Shown here: in pieces, positions 35,383 to 46,100 of the stretch
Numbering within the stretch: the first letter of the stretch is position 1
How the letters are laid out: the number at the start of each line of letters is the position of its first letter
NCBI GenBank assembly: GCA_028714695.1
Contig: JAQTLX010000015.1
Coordinates: 33,250 to 97,249 of the forward strand
Origin: Ignavibacteria bacterium
GTDB lineage: Bacteria > Bacteroidota > Ignavibacteria > Tepidaquicellales > Tepidaquicellaceae
Reading direction: 5' to 3'
DNA length: 64,000 nucleotides
Translations under genes and position numbers: made by a program
The notes under the pieces: model-generated
Seen by the model: only the letters and a program-made list of their open reading frames with translations
Told to the model about the DNA's origin: nothing
Database searches by the model: none

Positions 35383-37557
35383 ATGAAACCGGATTTTTCA
35401 AAATTAGATTTAAATTTATCTTCTGCCGAAATCTCGAGAGAAGAATGGGAAAAGAAGTTTAAAAAAGAAACCGGCAAATCAGTCGATGAGTTTATCTGGA
35501 AGACGATGGAACAGATTGACGTTAAACCTCTTTATACTAAAGAAGATATCAAAAACCTCGAACATATTGAATACATGGCGGGCATTCCGCCGTTTCTCAG
35601 AGGTCCTTATTCTACCATGTACGTGCAAAGACCCTGGACGGTCAGACAATATGCAGGTTTCTCAACAGCAGAAGAGAGCAATGCTTTCTATCGCAGAAAT
35701 CTCGCTGCAGGACAAATGGGACTTTCCGTAGCATTCGACCTTGCAACTCATAGAGGTTATGATTCCGACCACAGCAGAGTTGTTGGAGATGTAGGTAAAG
35801 CGGGCGTTGCGATAGATTCAATAGAGGATATGAAGATTCTCTTCTCGGGAATTCCTCTCGATAAAATGTCTGTCTCGATGACTATGAACGGTGCAGTTCT
35901 GCCTATACTGGCTTTCTATATAGTGGCGGCGGAAGAACAGGGTGCAAAATGGGAACAACTCACAGGCACTATTCAAAATGATATTCTGAAAGAATACATG
36001 GTTCGCAATACTTATATTTATCCTCCCGAACCTTCAATAAAAATAATCGCGGATATTTTCAAGTTCACTTCACAAAATATGCCGAAGTTCAACAGTATCA
36101 GCATATCCGGCTATCATATGCAGGAAGCAGGCGCAACTGCCGACCTTGAAATGGCTTACACTCTCGCGGACGGACTTGAATACGTTAGAACCGGTATTAA
36201 AGCGGGTATGGACGTCGATACCTTTGCCCCGAGACTTTCATTCTTCTGGGCGGAAGGCATGAACTATTTCATGGAAGTTGCAAAACTTCGCGCGGCAAGA
36301 GTTATCTGGTCAAAATTGATTAAGATGTTTGATCCTAAAAATCCCAAATCAATGGCGCTGAGAACTCATTCGCAGACTTCAGGATGGAGCCTTACAGAAC
36401 AGGATCCGTATAATAATGTGATAAGAACATGCATGGAAGCAATGGCGGCTGCACTCGGACACACACAGTCATTGCATACAAATTCACTCGATGAAGCAAT
36501 CGCTCTGCCGACTGACTTCTCCGCAAGAATTGCTCGAAATACTCAATTATACCTGCAGGATGAAACGGGTATCTGTAAAGTAATTGATCCCTGGGGCGGT
36601 TCATACTATGTGGAAAGCCTGACAAACGAACTTCTTCAAAGAGGCTGGAAACATATTCTCGAAGTCGAATCTTACGGCGGCATGACTAAAGCAATTGAAG
36701 CAGGCATTCCGAAATTAAGAATTGAAGAAGCCTCCGCAAGACGCCAGGCAAGAATTGATTCGGGTAGAGAGACGATAGTAGGCGTCAATAAATTCTGCCT
36801 TGATAAAGAAGAGCCAATGGAAATTCTTGAAGTCGATAATACCGCAGTCCGTTTGTCGCAGATAAAAAGACTTAATGAAATGAAAGCAAGCCGGAATGAA
36901 AACGACGTGCAGAATGCATTGAATGCACTGACTAAATGCGCAGAAACAAGCGAGGGTAACCTTCTTGAACTTGCCATTATAGCGGCAAGAGCAAGGGCAA
37001 CTCTCGGAGAAATTTCTTACTCATTAGAAAAAATTTGGGGGAGGTTCCAGGCAGTGACAAGAACAATATCAGGCGTTTACAGTTCGGAATACGCTTCCGA
37101 AGATGAAAACAAAGTTTCAGAAGCAAAAAAACTTACGGACGAATTTGCAAAGAAAGAAGGACGCAGACCTAGGATAATGATTGCCAAGATGGGTCAGGAT
37201 GGACACGACCGCGGCGCCAAAGTGGTTGCTACAGCATACGCCGATATGGGATTTGATGTTGACGTCGGTCCTTTATTCCAGACACCCGAAGAAACAGCAA
37301 GGCAGGCAGTCGAAAACGATGTACATATTGTCGGTATGAGTTCTCTCGCAGCGGGACATAAGACATTACTTCCCCAATTGATTGCAGAGTTGAAAAAACT
37401 CGGAAGAGAAGATATCATCGTAATCGTTGGCGGCGTTATCCCCGCTCAGGATTATGAATTCCTTTATGAACACGGCGCTGCAGCGATATTCGGTCCGGGA
37501 ACAAAAATTCCCGAAGCCGCTATTTCTATTATGCAGGAAGTAAACAAAAGATTCTGA
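35383..37557 (+). CDS. mutB: methylmalonyl-CoA mutase large (alpha) subunit
   Basis: A 724-residue catalytic subunit. The barrel domain has [21 protein letters not shown] (a known substrate-channel signature) and [20 protein letters not shown]. The C-terminal cobalamin domain has the base-off/His-on motif [20 protein letters not shown] (about residues 604-623) followed by [10 protein letters not shown] and GGVIPAQD. It acts in propionate/succinate metabolism. ATG at 35383. A strong hairpin terminator follows at 37585. Confidence 0.97.
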   Translation: MKPDFSKLDLNLSSAEISREEWEKKFKKETGKSVDEFIWKTMEQIDVKPLYTKEDIKNLEHIEYMAGIPPFLRGPYSTMYVQRPWTVRQYAGFSTAEESNAFYRRNLAAGQMGLSVAFDLATHRGYDSDHSRVVGDVGKAGVAIDSIEDMKILFSGIPLDKMSVSMTMNGAVLPILAFYIVAAEEQGAKWEQLTGTIQNDILKEYMVRNTYIYPPEPSIKIIADIFKFTSQNMPKFNSISISGYHMQEAGATADLEMAYTLADGLEYVRTGIKAGMDVDTFAPRLSFFWAEGMNYFMEVAKLRAARVIWSKLIKMFDPKNPKSMALRTHSQTSGWSLTEQDPYNNVIRTCMEAMAAALGHTQSLHTNSLDEAIALPTDFSARIARNTQLYLQDETGICKVIDPWGGSYYVESLTNELLQRGWKHILEVESYGGMTKAIEAGIPKLRIEEASARRQARIDSGRETIVGVNKFCLDKEEPMEILEVDNTAVRLSQIKRLNEMKASRNENDVQNALNALTKCAETSEGNLLELAIIAARARATLGEISYSLEKIWGRFQAVTRTISGVYSSEYASEDENKVSEAKKLTDEFAKKEGRRPRIMIAKMGQDGHDRGAKVVATAYADMGFDVDVGPLFQTPEETARQAVENDVHIVGMSSLAAGHKTLLPQLIAELKKLGREDIIVIVGGVIPAQDYEFLYEHGAAAIFGPGTKIPEAAISIMQEVNKRF

Positions 37558-37584
37558 TTTAAATAGATTTATAAGAATAAACAA

Positions 37585-37613
37585 AAAAGGCGAAATATAA
37601 TATTTCGCCTTTT
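37585..37613. terminator. bidirectional hairpin terminator after mutB
   Basis: Arms AAAAGGCGAAATA (37585-37597) and TATTTCGCCTTTT (37601-37613) with a 3-nt loop. T-rich on both strands, it can end mutB transcription and that of the convergent minus-strand gene at 37637. Confidence 0.85.
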
Positions 37614-37636
37614 CCATAAAAATAATTTTATTTGTT

Positions 37637-38002
37637 TTACTTTGTTGCCAGATACTGGAATGTCCCGTCGCCGTTAATCTGAAGTGCAACTAACTTGCAG
37701 GCATCAATACCTGTAAAAGTAATATGGCCTCCCGCGCCGTCTGTAATTTTCATATCAAATAAACATGTCGTTCCGTATTCCGCAGGAATTGTAACCGTAA
37801 TTGTTGAGCCGTTTTCGAAAAGATTGTTTGGCAGAATATCATTACCCCAGTGGTTCTGTTCTGCCGGTGAAACAAATACGTCAACAAGTGTAACACCTGT
37901 ATTGTTTGTTACCTGATAAGTTAATTCCTGTGCCGATGAGTTCTTTGACGAGAACAAAGAAACGCATGCAACGAATGCGATTAAAAATAAGAATTTTTTC
38001 AT
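37637..38002 (-). CDS. small secreted beta-sandwich protein, function unknown
   Basis: A 121-residue protein with a Sec signal (FLFLIAFVACVSLFSSKNSSAQ, cut after AQ). The mature part is beta-rich with VTNNTGVTLVDVFVSP, NHWGNDILPNNLF and a pair of cysteines (CLFDMK, DACKLVA) that may form a disulfide. The N-x-x-G-x-x-[IL]...SP...W-G-x-D-x-L pattern recurs in small secreted bacterial proteins, but I cannot name the function. It is in the opposite direction to its mut neighbours and is probably monocistronic. Confidence 0.65.
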   Translation of the reverse strand: MKKFLFLIAFVACVSLFSSKNSSAQELTYQVTNNTGVTLVDVFVSPAEQNHWGNDILPNNLFENGSTITVTIPAEYGTTCLFDMKITDGAGGHITFTGIDACKLVALQINGDGTFQYLATK

Positions 38003-38153
38003 TTTTTTCTCCCTTAAATGTTTTTTGTTAAAGTTTGTAATTATAGGTATTTGAACGCATAAAAAAAGATATAAATTCCAAAAAAAATAATAAATGGCCT
38101 ATCTGTATATTATTATCAATTGATTAACATATACTTAGATATGCATTTTAAGA

Positions 38154-38675
38154 CTATTTTGTATTTGAAATCTCGTGGGATTTGATTTTTACCTTTGATA
38201 AAGATGCAGCCTCTTCATTCGGATAAATCAATTTATCTAAAAGATTAAATACTGCACCGCCGGATATAGCCCCAATAAACAAAGGTATAAGCAATTCATA
38301 GTTTATTATAGATGTTCTCCATGAAACATAGAGTAACGTTATACCGGTGATTACCATTGCAGTAAACACTCCTGCAACCATAGATGCTAAAAACTTCTTG
38401 TAATTAATCAGTATTCCGCCGATTAATCCAAAGCCTGCATTCACGAGCCATAATGTCAAAGCGTCAGGTATCAAAACTACTTTAATCTCAATATCCGGCC
38501 TGTCATAAAAGCCCATATATGTAATAGCAAGAACGCATGTTGCGATTAGACACATACATCCGACGATAACCATGATTTTGTTGACTGTCTTCAAACTGAA
38601 AATTAAATGTAAATTAAAACTATTCCCAACATAAACATAAATCAATGCGGAAAAACGAATATACATTAAGACCAA
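38154..38675 (-). CDS. four-helix membrane protein, function unknown
   Basis: The open frame gives 173 residues; an internal start at 38573 (MVIVGCMCLIATCVLAITYMGF) gives about 139 and removes an unlikely leader. Four hydrophobic helices are seen (IVGCMCLIATCVLAITYMGF, TLWLVNAGFGLIGGILI, SMVAGVFTAMVITGITLLY, LLIPLFIGAISGGAVFNLL), with a short charged C terminus. I recognise no family. It is divergent from meaB, 42 nt apart, or 144 nt with the internal start. Confidence 0.5.
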   Translation of the reverse strand: MVLMYIRFSALIYVYVGNSFNLHLIFSLKTVNKIMVIVGCMCLIATCVLAITYMGFYDRPDIEIKVVLIPDALTLWLVNAGFGLIGGILINYKKFLASMVAGVFTAMVITGITLLYVSWRTSIINYELLIPLFIGAISGGAVFNLLDKLIYPNEEAASLSKVKIKSHEISNTK

Positions 38676-38717
38676 AAAGGAAATAGATTACTATTTTAAA
38701 TATATTTATTTTCCTTT

Positions 38718-39845
38718 ATGAGCAAAGACAAGAATTCAAAATCTTATAAACCCGACTGGGTTCCGGAAAATGCGGGAAAAGCATTCGCTACACAAGTTGT
38801 TAAAGGCGTGAATTTGAAGGATGTGAAAAAATCAGAACCGGCGTTTAATAAGAGGAAACACCTTGAGGTTGATGATTACGTAAAAGGCGTTCTTGACAGC
38901 GACAGAGTCCTCCTCGCCAGAACAATAACACTCATTGAAAGCAATTCTCCTGCTCATAACGAAACAGCACAGCAAGTATTAAAAGGAATACTGCCGAATA
39001 CGGGCAATTCACTTCGTATCGGTATCACTGGCGTTCCCGGCGCAGGCAAAAGTTCATTGATTGAAACGCTTGGATTGTATTTAATCAAAAACGGACATAA
39101 AGTAGCAGTACTTGCAATCGACCCTTCAAGTTCGGTGACCAAAGGAAGTATACTCGGCGATAAAACACGCATGGAATATCTTTCACGCGAAGAAAATTGT
39201 TTCATACGTCCATCACCGTCAGGCGGGACATTGGGCGGTGTAGCGAGGAAAACCCGTGAGACAATGCTCGTTTGCGAGGCGGCGGGATATGATATAATAC
39301 TCATCGAGACAGTCGGCGTTGGTCAGAGCGAAATTACCGTAAGGTCGATGGTCGATTTCTTTCTTGTTATGATGATAGCGGGTGCGGGCGACGAACTTCA
39401 GGGCATTAAGAAAGGCGTTATAGAACTGGCAGATGCGCTGCTTATAAATAAAGCCGACGGCGACAATAAACCAAAAGCACTGCTTGCGAAATCCGATTTT
39501 GCAATGGCTTTGCATTACATTCAGCCTGCTACAAAAGGCTGGCAGACCGGGGCTTACACATGCTCCGCTCTTACCGGCGAAGGCGTTAAGGAAATGTGGG
39601 AAGTTGTGGAAAAATTCCGTGAGTCAACCGTACAAACCGGCGTATTCGCGGAACGCAGGAAAAATCAGACGCTTGAGTGGATGATTAAAATGCTTGAAGA
39701 AAAACTACTATCGGAATTTTATGATAACTCTGTCATAAAAAAAGAAATGGACAAAATTTCGAAAAAAGTATTAAACGGTGAAACACTTCCAGTTGCCGCA
39801 GCGGAACAATTGTTCGAACTTTACAGGCATTCTCAAAGAGATTAA
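38718..39845 (+). CDS. meaB: MeaB/ArgK-type GTPase, methylmalonyl-CoA mutase chaperone
   Basis: A 375-residue G3E GTPase that protects and reloads methylmalonyl-CoA mutase. Walker A GVPGAGKSSLIETLG (about residues 105-119), AIDPSSSVTKGSILGDKTRM, the switch region ETVGVGQSE, and the base-recognition NKADGD are all present. The C-terminal helical dimerisation arm is complete. It is on the same strand as mutA/mutB but 1.1 kb downstream, with two minus-strand genes between, so it must have its own promoter. Confidence 0.95.
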   Translation: MSKDKNSKSYKPDWVPENAGKAFATQVVKGVNLKDVKKSEPAFNKRKHLEVDDYVKGVLDSDRVLLARTITLIESNSPAHNETAQQVLKGILPNTGNSLRIGITGVPGAGKSSLIETLGLYLIKNGHKVAVLAIDPSSSVTKGSILGDKTRMEYLSREENCFIRPSPSGGTLGGVARKTRETMLVCEAAGYDIILIETVGVGQSEITVRSMVDFFLVMMIAGAGDELQGIKKGVIELADALLINKADGDNKPKALLAKSDFAMALHYIQPATKGWQTGAYTCSALTGEGVKEMWEVVEKFRESTVQTGVFAERRKNQTLEWMIKMLEEKLLSEFYDNSVIKKEMDKISKKVLNGETLPVAAAEQLFELYRHSQRD

Positions 39846-39860
39846 TTCAGACAAATAAAA

Positions 39861-39881
39861 GGGACGCAAAAAACGCGTCCC
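39861..39881. terminator. hairpin terminator between meaB and the TonB receptor gene
   Basis: Arms GGGACGC and GCGTCCC with a 7-nt loop. A T-rich stretch follows on the minus strand (complement of AAATAAAA), so it best ends the leftward receptor transcript, with weaker use after meaB. Confidence 0.7.
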
Positions 39882-39920
39882 CTTCATCTTCATTAATTAA
39901 TCTAACCTAATTTAATGTAA

Positions 39921-42419
39921 TTAATAATCGTTATTCTCCTGATCGTGATTTTCTTCTTTCGGTTTCTGTCTTTTTTGTTTCTTATCGTCAGTTCCTATTT
40001 TATAGTTAAATGTCAGGAACAGCGATCTTGAATCGCGTTTACGGTACATATTAGCATCGTATGCAATCGTGGAATTATGAATCGAGAATTTCTGCGTATT
40101 GAAAATGTCACTGACTCTGAATCCGAGACTGAAACGTTTATTCATGAAATCTTTCTTAACTGCCAGATCGCATGACTGCATCGGGTCGTTGTACCCCTGA
40201 GCCGATACGCTCTTTCCCTGATAGAAGTAGGACAATTGTATGTCCACTATTTTGGGAAGCGACATATTCGAAACGAACTTTGCTGTCCAACTATATCCGC
40301 TGTTATCAAGTTCTCCGCCAATATTGCCTGACAAATCGGTTCTAAAATAACTCGCGCTTGCATTTACAAACCACCATTTTGCAACCGAGCCAGTACCAAT
40401 CAGTTCCACACCGTATGTTTTCGCCTTCGCAAGATTCTGTATTGTTGAAGTTGAGATACCGTTCGAATCCACAGTCGTGAATCTTGTTATCACATCTGTA
40501 GTTATTCTGTAGAATGTCGAAGTAGTTAATGCAAACGTTGACAGATATTTTACAATACCAACCTCTACACCGTTTATATATTCCGGTTTGATGTTCGGAT
40601 TTCCTATTCTAAGGTTCTGCGGGTCGGAACGGTCAACAAACGGATTCAGCATTCCGAGCCTTGGACGATTTATTCGCCTCGTGAAACTTGCCTGTATTTC
40701 TACTGTATTCGAGATCCCCTGCTTAACGAACAAACTCGGAAAGAAACTGAAATAATTATTTTCATATTTCAATGCAGTCTCCATCTGCTCTGAGTTTGTG
40801 AATGACTGTTCTAACCTCAGTCCAAACTGATATCCGAACTTTTTATAATTATTTTCGAACGTTCCGTAAACTGCATGAATCTGCTCTTTGTACAGGAAAT
40901 TATTCTGAAGCAGAGAATTATTAATAAATTGGTTTGCATTGTAATCGAAATATTCGGACCTGTAATAATTATCCGTCCTCCTTATCATGCTCTTAAAACC
41001 AAGTTCAAACTTGCTCTTTAATTTATACGAATTCTCTTTGTCTTCCTTAAGCGGGTGGGTGTAATCAGCCTGAATTATATACGAATCGAACTTCTCATTA
41101 GTATAATCGTTTTCTTTTACCGGGTTTACGATATCCTGATACGCCGTATTTAGATTCTGCGTACTTCTTTCGAAGGAATTTGAATATTGAAATGATGCGT
41201 TCAATTCCTGAAATTTTTTCGAAAATTTCTGTCTGAAGTTTACATTCGCATCGACTCCCTGTTCCTTGTCGTCTTCGGTATTGTTAGTGCTGTAGAAATT
41301 ATTCGGAATCCCAAGCAGAGAATAATTCTGATAATCTCCTTTTTCATTCCTGTTTCTGTCCCTGTTACTGTAACTTAATGACAATCCCAGATATGCGTCC
41401 CTGCTTATGTCATAATCCATACCGAGTGTACCGATATGCCCGAGCATTTTATTGTACATGTTCGACGTTTCCGTCAAATGATATGATGAATCGCTGAGGA
41501 AATTATGCCTGTCAAGATTACCGTTCATGTTCATGTGAAATAATCTGAGACTGTAGTTACCGTAAACGCTCACCTTGCCTGTTTTATAAGAAAGACCAGT
41601 CGCAAGTGAATATTTGTCGCCTGTTCCTGCATTGAGGTTCAGATTATAATTATACCCCGATTGTTCCGTCGCTGATTTTTTCAGCACAATATTGATTATG
41701 CCTGCCATTCCTTCCGGGTCGTACTTTGCAGAAGGATTATTTATGATTTCAATTCTTTCAACAGTGTTTGCCGGAATCTGGTCCAGCACAGCATTCGGAT
41801 CGGATGTAAGAAGTCCTGAAGGTTTTCCGTTAAGAAGTATTTTCACATTGCCGCTTCCGCGAAGACTTATTTTTCCGTCGCTGTCAACCGTTACCGAAGG
41901 TATGTTTTTTAAAACATCAGTTACTGTTCCGCTCTGACTGTTAATGTCTTTATCTACATTGAATACCTTCTTGTCAATTCCCATTTCCATCATATTTCTT
42001 TCAGCAGTAACCTCTATCTCGGCCGTTACCATCTCGCTTCCGATTTTCAATCTTACATCTCCTATATTAATTTCAGGCTCCATAGGTGTAAATGCGAGAT
42101 CTTTTTTAATCGCGGTGTTATAACCAATGAACGATATTTTCAATATATATTTTCCGGGCCGGAAACCTTCAAGCACAAATGTTCCGTCGCTTTCAGAAGC
42201 CGTACCTTTTACAAGTTTATTCGTATCCTTAAGAGAATATAATTGTACATTTACAGATTCCAGCGGCTTTTCGGATTCGTTATCCAGAATCCTTCCCGTT
42301 AACTTTGTTTTAATATTTGAAAAATCTTTCTTTTTCTGCCGGTTATTTTCATCCTGTGCTTTTGCATAATTAATAAATAAAAGGAGTGTTAAAAAAAGCG
42401 CTAAGTACTTAATTTTCAT
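39921..42419 (-). CDS. TonB-dependent receptor, outer membrane beta-barrel family
   Basis: An 832-residue outer membrane protein. Signal peptide LFLTLLLFINYAKAQ, then a CarboxypepD_reg-like domain (TGRILDNESEKPLESVNVQL, about 40-115), a plug domain (about 130-250, with VTDVLKNIPSVTVDSDGKISL and IEIINNPSAKYDPEGMAGIINI), and an OMP_b-brl_3 barrel to the C terminus. No RagB/SusD partner is adjacent, so it is not obviously a polysaccharide utilisation pair. The acidic, polar C-terminal tail (KPKEENHDQENNDY) after the last barrel strand is unusual. The ligand is unknown. Confidence 0.92.
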   Translation of the reverse strand: MKIKYLALFLTLLLFINYAKAQDENNRQKKKDFSNIKTKLTGRILDNESEKPLESVNVQLYSLKDTNKLVKGTASESDGTFVLEGFRPGKYILKISFIGYNTAIKKDLAFTPMEPEINIGDVRLKIGSEMVTAEIEVTAERNMMEMGIDKKVFNVDKDINSQSGTVTDVLKNIPSVTVDSDGKISLRGSGNVKILLNGKPSGLLTSDPNAVLDQIPANTVERIEIINNPSAKYDPEGMAGIINIVLKKSATEQSGYNYNLNLNAGTGDKYSLATGLSYKTGKVSVYGNYSLRLFHMNMNGNLDRHNFLSDSSYHLTETSNMYNKMLGHIGTLGMDYDISRDAYLGLSLSYSNRDRNRNEKGDYQNYSLLGIPNNFYSTNNTEDDKEQGVDANVNFRQKFSKKFQELNASFQYSNSFERSTQNLNTAYQDIVNPVKENDYTNEKFDSYIIQADYTHPLKEDKENSYKLKSKFELGFKSMIRRTDNYYRSEYFDYNANQFINNSLLQNNFLYKEQIHAVYGTFENNYKKFGYQFGLRLEQSFTNSEQMETALKYENNYFSFFPSLFVKQGISNTVEIQASFTRRINRPRLGMLNPFVDRSDPQNLRIGNPNIKPEYINGVEVGIVKYLSTFALTTSTFYRITTDVITRFTTVDSNGISTSTIQNLAKAKTYGVELIGTGSVAKWWFVNASASYFRTDLSGNIGGELDNSGYSWTAKFVSNMSLPKIVDIQLSYFYQGKSVSAQGYNDPMQSCDLAVKKDFMNKRFSLGFRVSDIFNTQKFSIHNSTIAYDANMYRKRDSRSLFLTFNYKIGTDDKKQKRQKPKEENHDQENNDY

Positions 42420-42538
42420 GTAATTAATTTGATATATTCTTATAAAAAATACGGATTTAAGGAAAAAGATATATTATATCAATGTTTAGACATCGTTAAA
42501 CGTTCAAAAGTTTAATGACTCTTTACAAAAGAATGTGA

Positions 42539-43078
42539 TTATTTTAGAAATGTATCTCTTGCTATTGACCAGGCTGCCATCGTCATGCCGTCATGAATTT
42601 CATTTGATTTAATCATCGATTCGACTTCTTGAGGTGACAGGAAATAATACTCGAATTCTTCCTGTTCATCCTTTGTTTCTTTTTCCGATTCAGTGAGATT
42701 ACGCGCAATATAGACATGGCAATATTCATCTGTTATACCGTTATAAGGATTGAAGTAACCTATCTTTTCAAGAATTCCGTCGAAACCGGTTTCTTCTATT
42801 AATTCTTTTCTTGCAATATCGTCCGGATTCTGACCGTCTTTTATCCCGCCTGAAGGAAATTCAATGCTGAATTTTCTGTTGAGATAGCGATATTGTTTCA
42901 CAAGAATCAACTTACCTGTTTCGGTAACCGGAATAATCATTGCAGAACCGCCTGTATGTACAAAATGATATTCATACTGCTTGCCGTTTGGGATATAGCA
43001 TTCATCGAGTCTGTATTCCCACCATGGATTAGCAAATTTTACGACAGTTGATTTATGTTTCCACTCTTTAAGGCTCAT
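42539..43078 (-). CDS. NUDIX hydrolase (ADP-ribose pyrophosphatase-like)
   Basis: A 179-residue NUDIX enzyme hydrolysing a nucleoside diphosphate linked to another moiety. The box is GGIKDGQNPDDIARKELIEETGF: the catalytic KELxEExGF end is intact, but the first Glu is Gln and the Arg is Lys, both tolerated changes. The preceding VKQYRYLNRKFSIEFPSGG is typical of the NudF/ADP-ribose branch. It lies 95 nt downstream of the kinase gene, with a strong terminator between them. Confidence 0.88.
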   Translation of the reverse strand: MSLKEWKHKSTVVKFANPWWEYRLDECYIPNGKQYEYHFVHTGGSAMIIPVTETGKLILVKQYRYLNRKFSIEFPSGGIKDGQNPDDIARKELIEETGFDGILEKIGYFNPYNGITDEYCHVYIARNLTESEKETKDEQEEFEYYFLSPQEVESMIKSNEIHDGMTMAAWSIARDTFLK

Positions 43079-43095
43079 TTTCTTTTATTATATAC

Positions 43096-43127
43096 AAAAA
43101 AAAGAGACGGGAAAACTCAGCGTCTCT
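43096..43127 (-). terminator. rho-independent terminator of the sensor kinase gene
   Basis: On the minus strand a GAGACG/CGTCTC stem (43126-43121 and 43109-43104) is followed directly by a run of eight T (43103-43096). It ends the kinase transcript before the NUDIX gene. Confidence 0.9.
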
Positions 43128-43173
43128 CGTTTTAAAAATAAATCAATTACTGTGAATTATAAAGCCAATAATG

Positions 43174-46100
43174 TTAAGATTCCTTTTCGATTTTTTTGTT
43201 CGGCAGTTTTACCGTAAACACACTGCCTTTGCCCCAGGTGCTTATCACCGATATTTTTCCTTTATTTAATTCAGCCATTTCACTGCACAAAATCAATCCA
43301 AGTCCCGTGCCGTCTTCTTCTTCAGTACCTTTTGTTGTGTATTTTGAAGTTATATCAAATAATTTCGGAATTATCTCATTCGGTATTCCGACGCCCTCGT
43401 CCTTTACGGATATTAATTCATAATCGCCGTTCGTTTCCGAACTTAAAGAAATCACACCGCCTTTATTTGAAAATTTAAGCGAGTTCGATATCAGGTTTCT
43501 GAATATAATATCAGTCATCATTTTGTCGGCGTATATCTCGGCATCCCTGCTTATTTGATTATCAAATTTAATTTCTTTTTGCTCAAAATTTGTTTCATAC
43601 GTATGTTCAGCATTCTGTATCAATTCAAAAATATGAAACGATTCGGGATGATATTTCATTCTGTTAGTCTGGAGTTGTGACCACTGAAGCAGATTATTAA
43701 CGAGTTGAAAAAGGTTCTTCGAAACGCTGTTCAAATCTTTAGCAAAATTCATTCTTTCCTCTTCTGTAAAATTCGAATAATTGCTCGACATAAGTTCGGT
43801 GTAGCCGACAAGACCCTGGAACGGGCTTTTCAAATCATGCGCTACGATAGAGAAAAACTTATCTTTAGATGCAATCGCTTTTTCAAGTTCTTCGTTATTT
43901 CTTCTGAGTATTTCTTCATTCGTTTTCCTGTCGGTTATATCTCTCGCCAGAACACACATGGCTTTTTTTCCGAGATACTCAATAAGGGTAACATAAACTT
44001 CTACCGGCAGTTTTGTTCCGTCTTTTTTAATATGGCATCTGTCGCCGACAAAGAACGAGCCTTCTCTTTTAATTCTGTCTATAAACAAATCAATACTGCT
44101 CTTATCAAGATCCACTACATCATAGATATTCAGTTCTCTCATTTCTTCTTTTGTATAGCCGAGCATTTTCTCGTAACTGTTATTTGATTCTTTTACGAAT
44201 AATGTTTCGACATCAAAAAGAACTATCCCCTCTTTTGTTTGTTCGACGACAGCCCTGTATTTCCCTTCGCTCTCCGTGAGCGCCCGCTCTATAATTTTTT
44301 TAACTTCGATTTCACGGTTCAGTTTCTTGTTATAACTCTTAACAATTTTGATATTTGTAAGGACTGTATATATAAAGAATAAAACGAATAAATTCAGAAG
44401 TAAGAACCACCATTTAAGGTAAAACGGGCGCAGTATGCTTATCGTACCTGAAGCAAAAACAGGAGACCAGTCGCTGCCTTCATTTTTTACGGAAACCAGA
44501 AATTTGTACTCGCCGGGTTTCAAATTCGTATAACGCACATTTCCTATTTCGCTCTGGGTTAAAGTTATCCAATCGTTATCGCAGCCTTCAAGTCTAATTC
44601 TGTATGTCATCAGTTTTTCATTAATATACGAGATGCCTCTGAAACTGAACAGCAGAGTATTGTTCGTATTTTCTATTTCGATATTATCATTAAGGTTATA
44701 TTCTTTATCCTTATTATCCGTAACATACTGCATTAATACACGCGGCACTATGTTGATATCATGATTTTCGTTTAGACGCGATACGCCTGTTTCGGTTCCC
44801 ACCCAGACAACGCCGTACTTATCGGTAATCACAGCCGACCTGTTTATTTCATCGCCGGCAAGACCGTTGTCTTTTTTATATCTTTTAAACGAATCCTTAT
44901 TTTTGTATTTAACGATGCCATAATTTGTTCCTATCCAGAGATGATTGTGCAAATCGCCTTTAATCACGTAAACAGGAGAATTAAAAACAAATTCCGTACT
45001 CTTCGTAATATTGGTTCCGTTGATTTCATAAATGCCGTCCGATGCCCCTGCAAGAATGCGTTCGCCGTTCATTCGATAAAGCGTATATATATTCGGTGGA
45101 AGTGAATTGCCGGGATATGAAAGTTCCGTAACTACACCGTCTTTAATTTTGAAAGCGCCGGACAGCCCGACAACATAATATGCATCATCAATCTCATATA
45201 TTTTCCTGTAAGAATTTTTAAATTTATCCTGAGGTATATATTTTTCAAGTTTATTGTTTTTCAAAATACATACTCCGCCGGAAGTAAGCGCCAGAATATT
45301 ACCCTTCTTATCGAACATGACACTGTTACAGTTTACAGAACCCGGTGTTTTGTACCATTCGACTGAACCGTTATTTTTGTATTTCCCAAGCCCCATTCTT
45401 GTCGCAGCCAGCCAGACATTATCGTTTGCATCCAGACACATATCCTGAACCCTCGAAGAATGATAGATATATTCTTTATTATTTACAAAATCAATTTTCC
45501 GGAATTCTTTTCTGTCGTAAACTGTCATTCCGCTGTTATGACCCAGAACGATTTCTCCCGATTTTTTTTCAATTATTGCCGTCACTTCGAAATCAAATAA
45601 TCCGTTATACCCGTTATAACTTTCGACATCGAGGTAATTTATTTTATCAACTCCGCGCGTGTCGGTTATCCAGATATTATTTTCCCTGTCGACAAGCGCT
45701 GACGACATTCCGTCCGTTGTAAATCCGTTTTTTATGGATAATTCCTTTGTTGCCAGCGATGATAACTCGGTAATGTATTTACTCCATTCATTGCCGAATA
45801 TAACATAATCTTTTGTAGCGGAAATATTATAGAATTGAAGTATGAACGTGTTTGGAAGTGTGAATGAAGCGGATACGGGATAATATTTCCCGTCCATCAA
45901 ATATCCCATTCTATTGTTCTCGAGTATCCAGATTTTAAATTTCCCGTCCTCTGTTATCTGATTATAGCCCGCATAGACAGGTTTGCCGTTTGTAATTTCA
46001 ACAGGTGAATAATCAAAATTTATTCCGTCAAATGTGTACATGCCGCCGTCAGAACAGATGTAATATTTCCCTGAATTTGTGAATATGTTTCTTATAACAT

